A DNA stretch of 64,000 nt. Source: Lewinellaceae bacterium (GTDB taxonomy: Bacteria > Bacteroidota > Bacteroidia > Chitinophagales > Saprospiraceae). Both the position numbers and the translations under genes were made by a program. The DNA lies in the NCBI GenBank assembly GCA_020636215.1, contig JACJYG010000007.1, forward strand, positions 496,001 to 560,000. Direction: 5' to 3'. Shown here piece by piece: positions 49,407 to 58,802 of this stretch; the stretch's first letter is position 1; each line of letters begins with the position of its first letter. Below the pieces are notes generated by a model. The model saw only the letters and a list, made by a program, of their open reading frames with translations. It had not been told where the DNA came from and searched no databases.

Positions 49407-50561
49407 ATGAACAGCGGGGTGAAAATAATTCATATTTCCAGCCATTACGATTATGTGCCGGGATACCATCCTCCCAAAGACGGAGATTTGTACCCCTTAG
49501 CTTCCTGGGCGGGCCTTCTTGCCAAGAGAATGAAAAAAAGGTATCCCCAGCTTGATATCGAAGTTTGGCGTCCTGATAAGACAGTGGATAAGATTTCGCA
49601 TAAGGAAGTACTGGGCCTCAATACCTATCTTTTTCCGGTACGGCCACTGATGCTGGCAAGGGCTCTTTCGTTTCAGATGTATCGGCGGCTAAGGATGCTT
49701 TGCAAAGAACATAATGTCGTCGTTTATTGCCACTCTATATATGATTCTTTCAGCATATTCGGCCCGATGATCCTGCCTAAAGCAAGATTTATTCTTATTC
49801 ATCATGGCGGATTGCCGCCGGAATTGAAAGGTGATAATTTAAAGAACAAGCTTAAGCATTATTTCATAAGCAGGTCGTATAAGAAAGTACATAAATTAAC
49901 CTATCAGAACTGGATAAACAAAGACTTTTTGAGAAGTTTTCTGGCGCCTGAAAAATTAAATTTCTGGGTGGTGGGCGCCGACTTTGTCCAATTTAAACCA
50001 CTTGGCAACAAGAAGGAGTTACGGGCTAAATACGGATTAAACCCCGATACGGTTTACGGTATTTATGTAGGCCCTTACTCCAGCCTTAAAAATGTGGAAC
50101 TCATTTTAGAGGCGTATAAAGAATTAAAGGATAAATATGATTTTTCCGTAATTTTTATAGGCGGCGGGCCATCAGACGAACTGTACGGCGAGATACATGA
50201 TTTAGGTTTAATCGATTTTGGCAAGGTCGATTGGTATGAGATGAATGATTTTTACAATTGTGCTGACTTTTATATTCATCCAATATTTAATTTCAGCCGG
50301 GAGGCATTTGGCGTAGCTCCGGTAGAAGCAATGGCAGCTAATTTACCTGTTCTTTCTACTTTATTACCCTTTTTACAGAGTGAATTTTCTATTGACCCGG
50401 CTTTGTTAGGGTTGCCGGTATTCAATAAAGAGGAAGTGACTCAGGGGATTGAGCACATGATCCTAAATCATAGATCTTATTTATCTGTTCGGGATTATTC
50501 GAAAAAGATCTTAGATGCGGAGGCCTCGATAATAGATATATTCGTAGGCCTCATGGAGTAG
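49407..50561 (+). CDS. GT4-family glycosyltransferase
   Basis: A 384-residue GT-B enzyme from the ATG giving MNSGVKIIHISSHYDYVPGYHPP; nine codons upstream, a TTG also opens the frame. Donor-half motifs: VYGIYVGPYSSLKNVELILEAYKEL, VIFIGGGPSDEL, FYIHPIFNFSREAFGVAPVEAMAANLPVLST with the E-x7-E glutamates. The N-terminal half resembles 42486-43769 in the same locus. Confidence 0.85.
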   Translation: MNSGVKIIHISSHYDYVPGYHPPKDGDLYPLASWAGLLAKRMKKRYPQLDIEVWRPDKTVDKISHKEVLGLNTYLFPVRPLMLARALSFQMYRRLRMLCKEHNVVVYCHSIYDSFSIFGPMILPKARFILIHHGGLPPELKGDNLKNKLKHYFISRSYKKVHKLTYQNWINKDFLRSFLAPEKLNFWVVGADFVQFKPLGNKKELRAKYGLNPDTVYGIYVGPYSSLKNVELILEAYKELKDKYDFSVIFIGGGPSDELYGEIHDLGLIDFGKVDWYEMNDFYNCADFYIHPIFNFSREAFGVAPVEAMAANLPVLSTLLPFLQSEFSIDPALLGLPVFNKEEVTQGIEHMILNHRSYLSVRDYSKKILDAEASIIDIFVGLME

Positions 50562-50636
50562 GAGGATTGTTTTTGATCAATTTCATCAGTGTAAACAATC
50601 TCCATAAAAAGAATATGAAAAATTCAGGAGTAGTTA

Positions 50637-52487
50637 ATGTTTGATTTTTCCGGGTATATAACGACTACGGGCCAGGCGGCGCAGGTTGATCTGGCATCCG
50701 TTTGGGGAGCATACCGGGAAGTACTCGCAATTGATTGCGGGGTGGAAGAGTTTGCTCATGGCCAGTTGCGTTTGTGCGCCCTCAGCCGAGCGGGAGAGAC
50801 TGTCGATCAAGCCCGGGAGGATGGGGTTTTTGTGGCCGTTTATGGCGCTTGTTATGATCGACTTAATTCATCAGACGGCATTGAGGCGGGGCGAATTAAT
50901 GCCGGGGGCATAAAAAAACGGTATCAGTTGACGGGGTTTAAATTTCTGGGACATATCAAGGGGAGTTTTATCCTCTTCATCTCGGACAGCCACAAGCAGC
51001 AAACCTTTATCATCACTGATCCACTTAGCCTGCGATCCCTTTATTACCGGGAGACGCCGGGCGGCTTGTTTTTTTCCTCCTCCCTGCCGACGCTGAAAGA
51101 GCTGCTGAAGGAGTTGGCGATAGAACCGGCTTATGACGGGGCCTCCATCATTGAATATTACCTTTTCGATTTCACCCTCGGCCATCATACCATGCTGGAG
51201 GGCGTCAGTGAGCTACAAGCGGGGAATCTGCTTCAAATGGGAGAGGAAGGGCTCGGGTTACACAGTTATGCCGATCCGCAGGAGTTGTTTCCACTGACGG
51301 AAGAACCGCTGGATGAAAAGGAAGGGGGGCAACTATTGACGGAAGTCCTGGAAAAAAATATAGCACTCTTCACAGACGGCCCGAAAAATACTGCTATAGC
51401 GCTTACCGGTGGGTATGATTCCCGGTCGATCGCCGCCCTGGCGGGGGCGGATTTCCAAAAATACCAGTATTATAGTTACGGTGCTCCTCAGAGTTGGGAT
51501 GTCAATATTCCCCAACGCCTGGCGGACAAAAATCACCTGGATCATTTGATAATAGACCTGAGCGGTGAATTCAAAAGAAATTTTTCCGCCTATGCCTTAA
51601 AAACCATTCAGCTCGGCGATGGTATTGCTGAAGCAAGCAGGGCCAATTACCTGTATGTTTATTCGAACTTTCTAAAGGATAAAAAATCTATTCTTTCCGG
51701 CTTATTCGGCAGCGAGTTGATAAAAAACCCTTCCAGCCGGGGCCTTTTTATCGATGAAAACATCCTCTCAATACTCCGGTCGGAAGACCCTGGCCTGGCT
51801 TTCGGCCGCTTGTATGGCCACATGCTGGATCAGGATATATTCGAGCCCGAATTCGTCATTCGCCACCGGGATGAGGTGCAGCGAAGAGTCTTGAATAACC
51901 CCTTGGTGTGCAATCAATTGCCCTTCAACAGGAAGCTGTTGTACTTTATTATGATGATCGGTTGCCGAAAGTATTTCGCCAAAGAAATTAAGCTGGAGCG
52001 ATTTTATCTCAACAACAGGACCCCTTTCTTCGATATCGACTTCATACAATCTTTGTTGCTTACCCCTTATCCCTGGGTATACAACTGGACACGCGAAAAA
52101 AGCCTGGTCAAGAACCTGAAGATCCACCGGGTTTATGCCAGTTTCATCAGCCGGAACAAAGGCCTGATGAATACGATCAGCACCCATGGGTTTCAGCCCG
52201 GATACCTTTTGTCTGCTTGGTTTTATCCCTTGCTGGCGCTGCAGTTTATTCGAACGAAAAAGAAAATAACGAGAGAAAGCCAGTTGAGTTTTGAGGAAAA
52301 TATACGCACGTTTTTCTCTCAGGAGGCCCGCTCATTGGGGGCGGCTTTGCCGTTCAAGCGGGAACGCCTTCAGTTGATGGGGCAAAGCGATTTTAAAAAT
52401 TACGTCAAATTGAATTCCCTTAGCCAGTGGATGGAAAAACATGCCATTCAATCACCGGCGGTAATAGATCCATCGATTTTGAAATGA
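50637..52487 (+). CDS. asparagine-synthetase-like protein lacking the glutaminase cysteine
   Basis: A 616-residue protein of the asparagine synthase fold. The N-terminal domain begins MFDFSGYIT, so the catalytic Cys2 of class II glutaminases is absent. The synthetase half carries a PP-loop, ALTGGYDSRSI (Gly258-Gly259-Tyr260-Asp261-Ser262, for the usual SGGxDS), so ATP/AMP chemistry is retained. It presumably uses ammonia or another amine, or forms amide/ester bonds on a glycan, and may cooperate with the complete AsnB encoded next. A good Shine-Dalgarno-like AGGAG lies six bases before the ATG, rare in this window. Confidence 0.8.
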   Translation: MFDFSGYITTTGQAAQVDLASVWGAYREVLAIDCGVEEFAHGQLRLCALSRAGETVDQAREDGVFVAVYGACYDRLNSSDGIEAGRINAGGIKKRYQLTGFKFLGHIKGSFILFISDSHKQQTFIITDPLSLRSLYYRETPGGLFFSSSLPTLKELLKELAIEPAYDGASIIEYYLFDFTLGHHTMLEGVSELQAGNLLQMGEEGLGLHSYADPQELFPLTEEPLDEKEGGQLLTEVLEKNIALFTDGPKNTAIALTGGYDSRSIAALAGADFQKYQYYSYGAPQSWDVNIPQRLADKNHLDHLIIDLSGEFKRNFSAYALKTIQLGDGIAEASRANYLYVYSNFLKDKKSILSGLFGSELIKNPSSRGLFIDENILSILRSEDPGLAFGRLYGHMLDQDIFEPEFVIRHRDEVQRRVLNNPLVCNQLPFNRKLLYFIMMIGCRKYFAKEIKLERFYLNNRTPFFDIDFIQSLLLTPYPWVYNWTREKSLVKNLKIHRVYASFISRNKGLMNTISTHGFQPGYLLSAWFYPLLALQFIRTKKKITRESQLSFEENIRTFFSQEARSLGAALPFKRERLQLMGQSDFKNYVKLNSLSQWMEKHAIQSPAVIDPSILK

Positions 52488-53680
52488 TGAAAAAAGTTTT
52501 ACACCTCATACGAAAAAATACGCAGCTCAAAGCTTCCTTCATAGGCAATCAAATTGCGAATCATATTGATTTCCAACCCTATGTAGTATTCAGAGAGAAC
52601 AGGAATGGAGCACTCGACGGCGGTTTTGCGGTATTCGACCTGGATGAAGTAGCGTATCTGGACTTGAGCCAGTCGGCTACCTCTTATGAAGATTTACTTT
52701 TCAAAACCACTAAAACCCTGTCTAAACGGCAGGTCCGGAGCATCATTGACTTTATTGAGAACCACCAAATAGACAGGCTTCATTTTCATTACGGCACAGA
52801 TTGTGGTGCTTTTTTTCCACTTTTAAAATATCTTGACCTTCCTTCGGTGGTCTCCTTTTATGGCTATGACTGTTCCTCCTTTCCATCTTTTATGCTGGGC
52901 TATGGGAGCCGCTATCTAAAAAACCGGGTTTTTGACCGGGTGACGAGCGTGTTGGCCATGTCGCCCGATATGAAACAGGACCTGATGAAAGCGGGTTGCC
53001 CGGAAGAGAAGATCGTCGTTCATTACTACGGCACAGATACCCGGCGTTTCTATATGGACCGCAGTTATGAAGCTAAAGAAACGGTAACCTTGTTGATCCT
53101 GGCGACATTAGTCCCTCAGAAAGGGCATCTTTTTTTGCTTCGGAGCGTAAAACAGCTTATCGATTCAGGAGTGGTTAATTTCAAACTGCGGATCGTTGGA
53201 GCCGGTGAACTGGAGGAGGAACTCCATTCCTTCGTACTTCGTCATAACTTAGGCAATTATGTGTCCTTCACCGGCGCCATCAAATATGCGTCAGAGGAGA
53301 TGATGAGCGAATATAGCAATGCGGATATTTTTGTACATCCCAGCGTCGTGGCTCCCAACGGAGATAAAGAGGGGATACCGGGTACGATCATCGAGGCGAT
53401 GTCGGCTGGCCTTCCTGTTATTTCAACCTACAATTCCGGCATTCCTTATGTAATCGAGCATGATAAAACCGGGCTTTTAGTTGAAGAGCACGATATAAAA
53501 GCCCTGAGTAAATCAATCGAAAATCTGATCACCGACCCTGCATTGAGGAAAAAGATTGGTTTGGCGGGCCAGAAACACGCCTGCGAAAACCTGGATTTGC
53601 ATACCAAAGAATTGGAACTGGAAAAAACATACGAGAATTTGAACAAGCCCTTAAAACCTGAACGGCCATGTGTGGAATAA
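52484..53680 (+). CDS. GT4-family glycosyltransferase
   Basis: A 398-residue GT-B enzyme. The start is the ATG at 52484 (MMKKVLHLIRKNTQ) overlapping the previous stop; an upstream in-frame ATG lies in the previous gene and gives unrelated sequence. Motifs: HFHYGTDCGAFFPLLKYL, LILATLVPQKGHLFLLRSVKQL, LRIVGAGELEEEL and the E-x7-E EGIPGTIIEAMSAGLPVIST, in the range of colanic-acid-type (WcaL-like) transferases. It ends overlapping asnB by 13 bases. Confidence 0.88.
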   Translation: MMKKVLHLIRKNTQLKASFIGNQIANHIDFQPYVVFRENRNGALDGGFAVFDLDEVAYLDLSQSATSYEDLLFKTTKTLSKRQVRSIIDFIENHQIDRLHFHYGTDCGAFFPLLKYLDLPSVVSFYGYDCSSFPSFMLGYGSRYLKNRVFDRVTSVLAMSPDMKQDLMKAGCPEEKIVVHYYGTDTRRFYMDRSYEAKETVTLLILATLVPQKGHLFLLRSVKQLIDSGVVNFKLRIVGAGELEEELHSFVLRHNLGNYVSFTGAIKYASEEMMSEYSNADIFVHPSVVAPNGDKEGIPGTIIEAMSAGLPVISTYNSGIPYVIEHDKTGLLVEEHDIKALSKSIENLITDPALRKKIGLAGQKHACENLDLHTKELELEKTYENLNKPLKPERPCVE

Positions 53681-55503
53681 GCGGAATTATTAACTTTCAG
53701 GAGAATTCCGTATCGGAACCGGACATCCGGGCGATGATGCGAAGTATGAAGCATCGAGGTCCGAATGATGAAGGTTTTTTCGCTGAAGAGCATGTTGGAT
53801 TAGGCTTTGTCCGATTGAGCATTTTAGACCTTACGCCCTCCGGCCATCAGCCCATGTTTTCACACGACGGCCGTTATGTGATGGTGTTTAACGGAGAGAT
53901 CTTCAATTATATTGAATTGAAAGAAGAATTGCGGAAGAAAGGGCATACTTTCAAAACGCAAACGGATTCCGAGGTTTTATTGACCGCCTTTATGGAGTGG
54001 GGAGAGCATTGTCTGCACCGCTTCAATGGTATGTGGGCTGTCGTCATTTATGACCGGAAAGAGAAAAAGGTATTTGCCGCCCGCGACCGCTACGGTATCA
54101 AGCCTTTCTATTATTATTCGGATGACCAGCAATTTATTTTCGCTTCCGAAATTCCGCCTATTTTAAAAATACTGAAGTCAAAACCTTCGCCCAACTACCA
54201 GGCCATTTTTGATTTTTTGGTGTTTAACCGGACTGATCAAACGGAGCATACTTTTTTTTCCGAAGTCAAAAAGCTACAGCATGGATGCCAGCTTGAAGTG
54301 GCGAATGGTGCTTATGGCATCAAAAAATGGTACGATCTCAGAGCGCAGGCCGGGGAGGCAAGCCCATTTGAATCAGCTCGCGAATTTAAAGATCTATTTA
54401 GTTCTTCCGTAGGCCTTCGCCTGCGCAGCGACGTGCCGGTAGGGGTTTGCCTTAGCGGCGGCCTGGATTCCTCCAGCATCGTTTCCACATTGCTGCAGGA
54501 TTACCAAAAGGAGGACCTCAATACCTTTTCTGCAGTATACCAGAAAGGGCAGTACGGGGATGAATCCGAGTTCATCCACGAATTTAGCCCTTTACTGAAG
54601 AATATGTTCTACATCACGCCAAGCGCGGAAACCTTGGCTGCCGACCTGCAGAATTTTGTTGTAGCTCACGCCGAACCCATCCCCTCGACTTCGCCCTATG
54701 CACAATATAAAGTTATGGAACTGGCCCAGCAGCATGTCGTGGTTACCCTCGACGGGCAGGGAGCGGATGAGGAACTGGCCGGATACCACTATTTTTTCGG
54801 CTTCTTTTTCAAAGACCTTCTGAGAAAGGCGAGGCTGGGCAAGCTTACCAATGAAATATTCCATTACCTGGTAAAGCACCACAGCCTTTATGGTGTCAAA
54901 TCCTTTTTATATTTCCTGCTCCCCAGTCAGATGCGGACGAGCCTTCGGGTGGGGGAGAAGGGCTACTTCAATTCGGATTTTGTCGATCAGTATCAATCCA
55001 ACAATACCATTGCCGGCAATTTATACGCGGCCAACAGCCTCAACGATGCCCTGCTGGATCATTTTGAATACAAGCTGGAGCATCTTCTGAAGTGGGAAGA
55101 CCGAAACTCCATGTGGTTTTCACTGGAAGCGCGTGTCCCTTTTCTGGACTATCGCCTCGTGGAAAAATTACTGGCTACTTCGGGCGATCTGGTGATCAAA
55201 AACGGAATGACAAAACACCTCCTACGGGAAGGCATGAAAAACATCCTGCCCGAAAAAATAAGAATGCGCAAAGACAAGATAGGTTTCGATACCCCTCAGG
55301 ACGAGTGGTTTCGCAGCAGCCAGTGGCAGGAGATCGTACAGGAGGTGCTCAACAGCCAATCTTTTCGGGGAAGAAATCTGATTGATGCGGACAAAGCCAA
55401 AGCCCAATACAAAAAACATCTTTCTGGAGAAGCCAACATATCCAAGGAGATCTGGAAATGGGTGCATTTAGAATATTGGTTCAGAACATACATCGATGGA
55501 TAA
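53668..55503 (+). CDS. asnB: asparagine synthase (glutamine-hydrolysing)
   Basis: A 611-residue complete enzyme. It begins MCGISGIINF, so Cys2 is available as glutaminase nucleophile, and HRGPNDEG, NGEIFNYIEL and TDSEVLL follow. The synthetase half has CLSGGLDSSSI (PP-loop, 262-269) and LDGQGADEELAGYHYFF. EPS loci often carry an AsnB copy that amidates uronic acids or other carboxylates of the glycan; here, ATP-grasp and AsnB-like genes on both sides fit such a role better than amino-acid metabolism. Confidence 0.92.
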   Translation: MCGISGIINFQENSVSEPDIRAMMRSMKHRGPNDEGFFAEEHVGLGFVRLSILDLTPSGHQPMFSHDGRYVMVFNGEIFNYIELKEELRKKGHTFKTQTDSEVLLTAFMEWGEHCLHRFNGMWAVVIYDRKEKKVFAARDRYGIKPFYYYSDDQQFIFASEIPPILKILKSKPSPNYQAIFDFLVFNRTDQTEHTFFSEVKKLQHGCQLEVANGAYGIKKWYDLRAQAGEASPFESAREFKDLFSSSVGLRLRSDVPVGVCLSGGLDSSSIVSTLLQDYQKEDLNTFSAVYQKGQYGDESEFIHEFSPLLKNMFYITPSAETLAADLQNFVVAHAEPIPSTSPYAQYKVMELAQQHVVVTLDGQGADEELAGYHYFFGFFFKDLLRKARLGKLTNEIFHYLVKHHSLYGVKSFLYFLLPSQMRTSLRVGEKGYFNSDFVDQYQSNNTIAGNLYAANSLNDALLDHFEYKLEHLLKWEDRNSMWFSLEARVPFLDYRLVEKLLATSGDLVIKNGMTKHLLREGMKNILPEKIRMRKDKIGFDTPQDEWFRSSQWQEIVQEVLNSQSFRGRNLIDADKAKAQYKKHLSGEANISKEIWKWVHLEYWFRTYIDG

Positions 55504-56659
55504 TAAAATAAAAGAGGTCATAATTCTAGGCAACCACATACAGGCGCTGGGTATTGCCCGCATGGCTGCCGCCGTGGGCCGCAGGGTATCGCTTTACAAT
55601 AGCCATGGTGCTTCGGTGGCGCGCTTCAGCAATACATGTAATGCGTTTTATCTGTTTCGGGATAAGCAACATTTGCTGGAACTGTTGCTTGAGCGGACGG
55701 GGCCGAGAGATGCCATGTTGGTTGCGACCAACGACAACCTGATCGGCTTTATGGCCGACCATTACGAGCTGCTATCTGAAAAATTCTTCCTGTCTATTCC
55801 CCGGCCGGAGGTTGTGCAGGTCTGCTTCAACAAGCGAGATACTTACCGGAAAGCCATGGAACTTGGTATTCCCATTCCGGAGTCTCATTTTCCGGACAAC
55901 CGGGAAGAGCTTGCGGAGCTGGCCGGCCGGGTAGCCTTCCCTGTCATTCTGAAGCCGGCGATCATGTACAAATTTCACAGCGCTACCGGCAAAAAGGTCT
56001 TTTTCTGCGAAGATGCCGAGGCGCTGAAACGCAACTACGAGCAGATACTGGGGATTATTCCTCCTGATGAGGTCATCGTGCAACAGTTTCTCACCGGCGG
56101 CGCAAAGCATTTGTATTCTTTCGGCTCTTTCTTTGCAGAAGGCCAGGTGTATGGCAGCCTGGTGGCCAACCGGATCCGGCAAAAGCCGATGGATTTCGGC
56201 ATTTCCACCTCTTTTGCCCATACGATCATTATGCCTGAATTGGAAAAAGTATCAGAGGATTTTCTGCGTGCGATTGACTACTTCGGGCTGTCAGAAGTGG
56301 AGTTTATGTACGATGAAGCATCCGGGGCGTACCGTTTTATTGAGATCAACCCCCGTGCCTGGAAGTGGCATTCTATTGCCAACAAGCTGGATATCAATCT
56401 GGTGGGGATGATGCTTGATTTCCTGGAGGGGAGGCCTATTACCAAAAGGCGCAATGAACGCCCCAATGTGGCCTGGATTGAACGCCTGACCGATACTTTT
56501 GTCGCTTTAAATGAAATTCGAAAAGGCCGCCTGAGTATCCGGGAATACTTCGCTACCCTCCGAATGGCGAAAGAGTCGGCTGCCTGGTCACTGCGCGATC
56601 CCTTACCAGCGATTATCTATATCCTGATGGCGCCCTACTTGTTTTTTAAACGCAACTAA
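55496..56659 (+). CDS. ATP-grasp ligase-like protein
   Basis: A 387-residue ATP-grasp protein. The pre-ATP-grasp domain is IILGNHIQALGIARMAAAVGRRVSLY; then FPVILKPAIMYKFHSATGKKVFF, a lysine-rich ATP site, and the metal-binding FIEINPRAWKWHSIA. The sequence differs from that at 48102, so it is not a recent duplicate. The start overlaps asnB by eight bases. Members of this type in EPS loci are unassigned; joining an amino acid or other carboxylate to an amino sugar is the likely chemistry. Confidence 0.82.
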   Translation: MDNKIKEVIILGNHIQALGIARMAAAVGRRVSLYNSHGASVARFSNTCNAFYLFRDKQHLLELLLERTGPRDAMLVATNDNLIGFMADHYELLSEKFFLSIPRPEVVQVCFNKRDTYRKAMELGIPIPESHFPDNREELAELAGRVAFPVILKPAIMYKFHSATGKKVFFCEDAEALKRNYEQILGIIPPDEVIVQQFLTGGAKHLYSFGSFFAEGQVYGSLVANRIRQKPMDFGISTSFAHTIIMPELEKVSEDFLRAIDYFGLSEVEFMYDEASGAYRFIEINPRAWKWHSIANKLDINLVGMMLDFLEGRPITKRRNERPNVAWIERLTDTFVALNEIRKGRLSIREYFATLRMAKESAAWSLRDPLPAIIYILMAPYLFFKRN

Positions 56660-56688
56660 TACAACTGCTGTAACCCTTTATATCACTG

Positions 56689-57525
56689 GTGTCCCAAGTT
56701 CGGGGAGGCCCTAATCCATCAAAAAAATTGAGCCTGTTATTGTTAGAATCCGTGGTAGTCAGTACGTTGCTGTATTACTACCTGCACACGAAGACCAGGA
56801 TAAGCCTCAAGTTCCTGTTCATTGACAACATTGGTGTAATTGTGCTGTCCACTGTTCTGGCGTGGCTATTGACACCGGTGCTGGCTGTTGGCTGGCAGTG
56901 GATCCTTTTCCTGATCATTCCGGCTTTGGCCGTGGGTATTGCTTTTGGTTTTACAATGATCCGTTTTTGGCGTACGCCGAAGCGCAGGATTTCGGCAGGG
57001 CCTGATGAGATTGTATCGCCGGCCGACGGCAATGTTATTTACATCACCCGCGTGGAGGCCGGCGAGGTGCCCGTCTCTATAAAAGGCAATCGCTATTCCC
57101 GGCTGGAAGAGCTTACCAAAACCGACCTGCTCGATAAACCCTGCTGGTTGGTTGGCATCAATATGACGCCTTTCGATGTACATAAAAACTGTGCACCCAT
57201 CGATGGAAAAGTACTGCTCAATCAGCACTTTGACGGTAAATTCCTCTCCCTGAAAGAAAGCGCCGCCCTGACCGAAAATGAGCGCAACACTTATGTGCTC
57301 GCCAATGAGGAGATGAAAGTGGGCATCGTACAGATCGCTTCACGGCTGGTGCGCCGCATCGATACTTACGTCAGGCAGGGGGCCGAGTTGAAAAAAGGCG
57401 AATGGCTCGGCATGATCCGCTTTGGCAGCCAGGTGGATGTGATTTTACCGGCTGATTATGAGATAATGGTCCAACTAAAGGATCAGATATATGCAGGTAC
57501 GACTATTCTGGCTAAGAAGAAGTAA
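56689..57525 (+). CDS. phosphatidylserine decarboxylase-like pyruvoyl enzyme with N-terminal membrane helices
   Basis: A 278-residue protein starting with GTG. Residues ~12-95 form two to three hydrophobic helices (LLLLESVVVSTLLYYY; VIVLSTVLAWLLTPVLAV; WILFLIIPALAVGIAF). The rest is the PSD domain: FWRTPKRRI, VSPADGNVIYI, INMTPFDVHKNCAPIDG and the C-terminal GMIRFGSQVDVILP. The Gly-Ser in FGS is where family members cleave to make the pyruvoyl group. It is closest to the short, archaeal/type-II-like PSD form. It may decarboxylate phosphatidylserine, or a serine-bearing intermediate of this locus. No PssA gene is adjacent. Confidence 0.82.
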   Translation: MSQVRGGPNPSKKLSLLLLESVVVSTLLYYYLHTKTRISLKFLFIDNIGVIVLSTVLAWLLTPVLAVGWQWILFLIIPALAVGIAFGFTMIRFWRTPKRRISAGPDEIVSPADGNVIYITRVEAGEVPVSIKGNRYSRLEELTKTDLLDKPCWLVGINMTPFDVHKNCAPIDGKVLLNQHFDGKFLSLKESAALTENERNTYVLANEEMKVGIVQIASRLVRRIDTYVRQGAELKKGEWLGMIRFGSQVDVILPADYEIMVQLKDQIYAGTTILAKKK

Positions 57526-57564
57526 GTATTCCTGGCTTCCGCAATACACCACGGGGGGATGAAT

Positions 57565-57588
57565 GGGCGCAACTTGAAGTTGCACCCC
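57565..57588. repeat. palindrome in the gap before the DUF354 gene
   Basis: GGGCGCAACTT-GAAGTTGCACCCC: a stem of about ten pairs with one mismatch and almost no loop. CCAACTTCAACTC downstream repeats part of it. No T-run, so REP-like more than terminator. Confidence 0.55.
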
Positions 57589-57675
57589 AACTTCAACTCT
57601 TTTGGTGCACCACCCATGAACGTACTGAACTAAAAACAATTCCTTAACAAGCGCTTATTAAAACCCAACTAGGCA

Positions 57676-58749
57676 GTGCGCATACTTATTGATATTGGAC
57701 ATCCTGCTCACGTCCATCTTTTCAGGCCTTTTGCTCAGGAAATGGAAAAACAGGGGCATGTTCTCCTCTTTACCTACCGGCAAAAGGAGTTTGAATCGGA
57801 ATTGCTGGAGGCCGCCGGCTTTCAAAAGAAAAGTTTCGGGCCACATTACAATACCAAGGCCGGTAAGATCTGGGGGTTATTCAAATTCAACTGGCTCATG
57901 TTCCGGGCGATCCGTGCATTTAAGCCCGATTTGCTACTGAGCCATGGGTCTTTATACGCTGCACAGATGGCGTGGCTGAGTGGCAAGCCCCATCTTTCCC
58001 TGGAAGATTCGGGGAATATGGAACAAATTCTGCTCTACCGGCCGTTCACTCAAGCCATATTAGCGCCCGATGTGCTGCCGGAGCAGCTCGGCCCTAAGGA
58101 AATCCGCTACAAGGCCTATCACGAGCTATTCTATTTACACCCGGACTACTTCAGGCCCGATTTTTCCCGCCTGTCGCCACTGGGGCTAAAAGAAGGAGAG
58201 CCATTTGTAATCCTCCGCTTGGTATCCTTTAATGCAACCCACGATATTGGCCACGCAGGGTTCACCCGGGAACAAAAAGAGCAGATTGTGTCTTTCCTGG
58301 AAGGTAAATACCGGCTGTTCATTTCATCTGAAAGCGAATTGCCGGAGCACCTGAAAAAGTACCAGATCAAGCTGCCGCCCCACCTGATTCATCATGCACT
58401 ATATTTCGCTTCCTTTGTCGTCAGCGAAGGCGCCACCGTTGCTTCCGAAGCAGGCGTGCTGGGAACGCCTGCGTTTTACGTCAACAGTATTGCTCGTTCC
58501 TACAACGAAGACCAGGAGCGCTTCGGGCTGGTCTACAACTTCCGCAACGGCCTGGGGGTGCTCGATAAGATTATTCAATTTATTTCCGGTGAGGAAGTAA
58601 ACAAAAGCAATGAGGAAAGAAGGAAACCCCTGCTGGAGGAGAAGATCAATCCCACAAAATTGCTGCTCTGGACTGTACTCAACTGGCCCAATAGCGTTGA
58701 ACGGCTTAAAAAAGATGAAAAAATTCGCTATACTTTTTCAATTAGGTAG
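57676..58749 (+). CDS. DUF354 family protein, GT-B/epimerase-like fold
   Basis: A 357-residue protein starting with GTG. ILIDIGHPAHVHLFRPFAQEMEKQGH is the DUF354 signature, with DLLLSHGSLYAAQMAWL, FVSEGATVASEAGVLGTPAFYVNS similar to the donor domain of UDP-GlcNAc 2-epimerase and MurG-like proteins. Members are frequent in EPS clusters, next to deacetylases as here; their reaction is not established, a glycosyltransferase or nucleotide-sugar epimerase role being likely. Confidence 0.82.
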   Translation: MRILIDIGHPAHVHLFRPFAQEMEKQGHVLLFTYRQKEFESELLEAAGFQKKSFGPHYNTKAGKIWGLFKFNWLMFRAIRAFKPDLLLSHGSLYAAQMAWLSGKPHLSLEDSGNMEQILLYRPFTQAILAPDVLPEQLGPKEIRYKAYHELFYLHPDYFRPDFSRLSPLGLKEGEPFVILRLVSFNATHDIGHAGFTREQKEQIVSFLEGKYRLFISSESELPEHLKKYQIKLPPHLIHHALYFASFVVSEGATVASEAGVLGTPAFYVNSIARSYNEDQERFGLVYNFRNGLGVLDKIIQFISGEEVNKSNEERRKPLLEEKINPTKLLLWTVLNWPNSVERLKKDEKIRYTFSIR

Positions 58750-58802
58750 GGGATGAGCGGTGCGGATATTTATTGGTCATTCCTTCTAAACAGAGTATAA
58801 TA

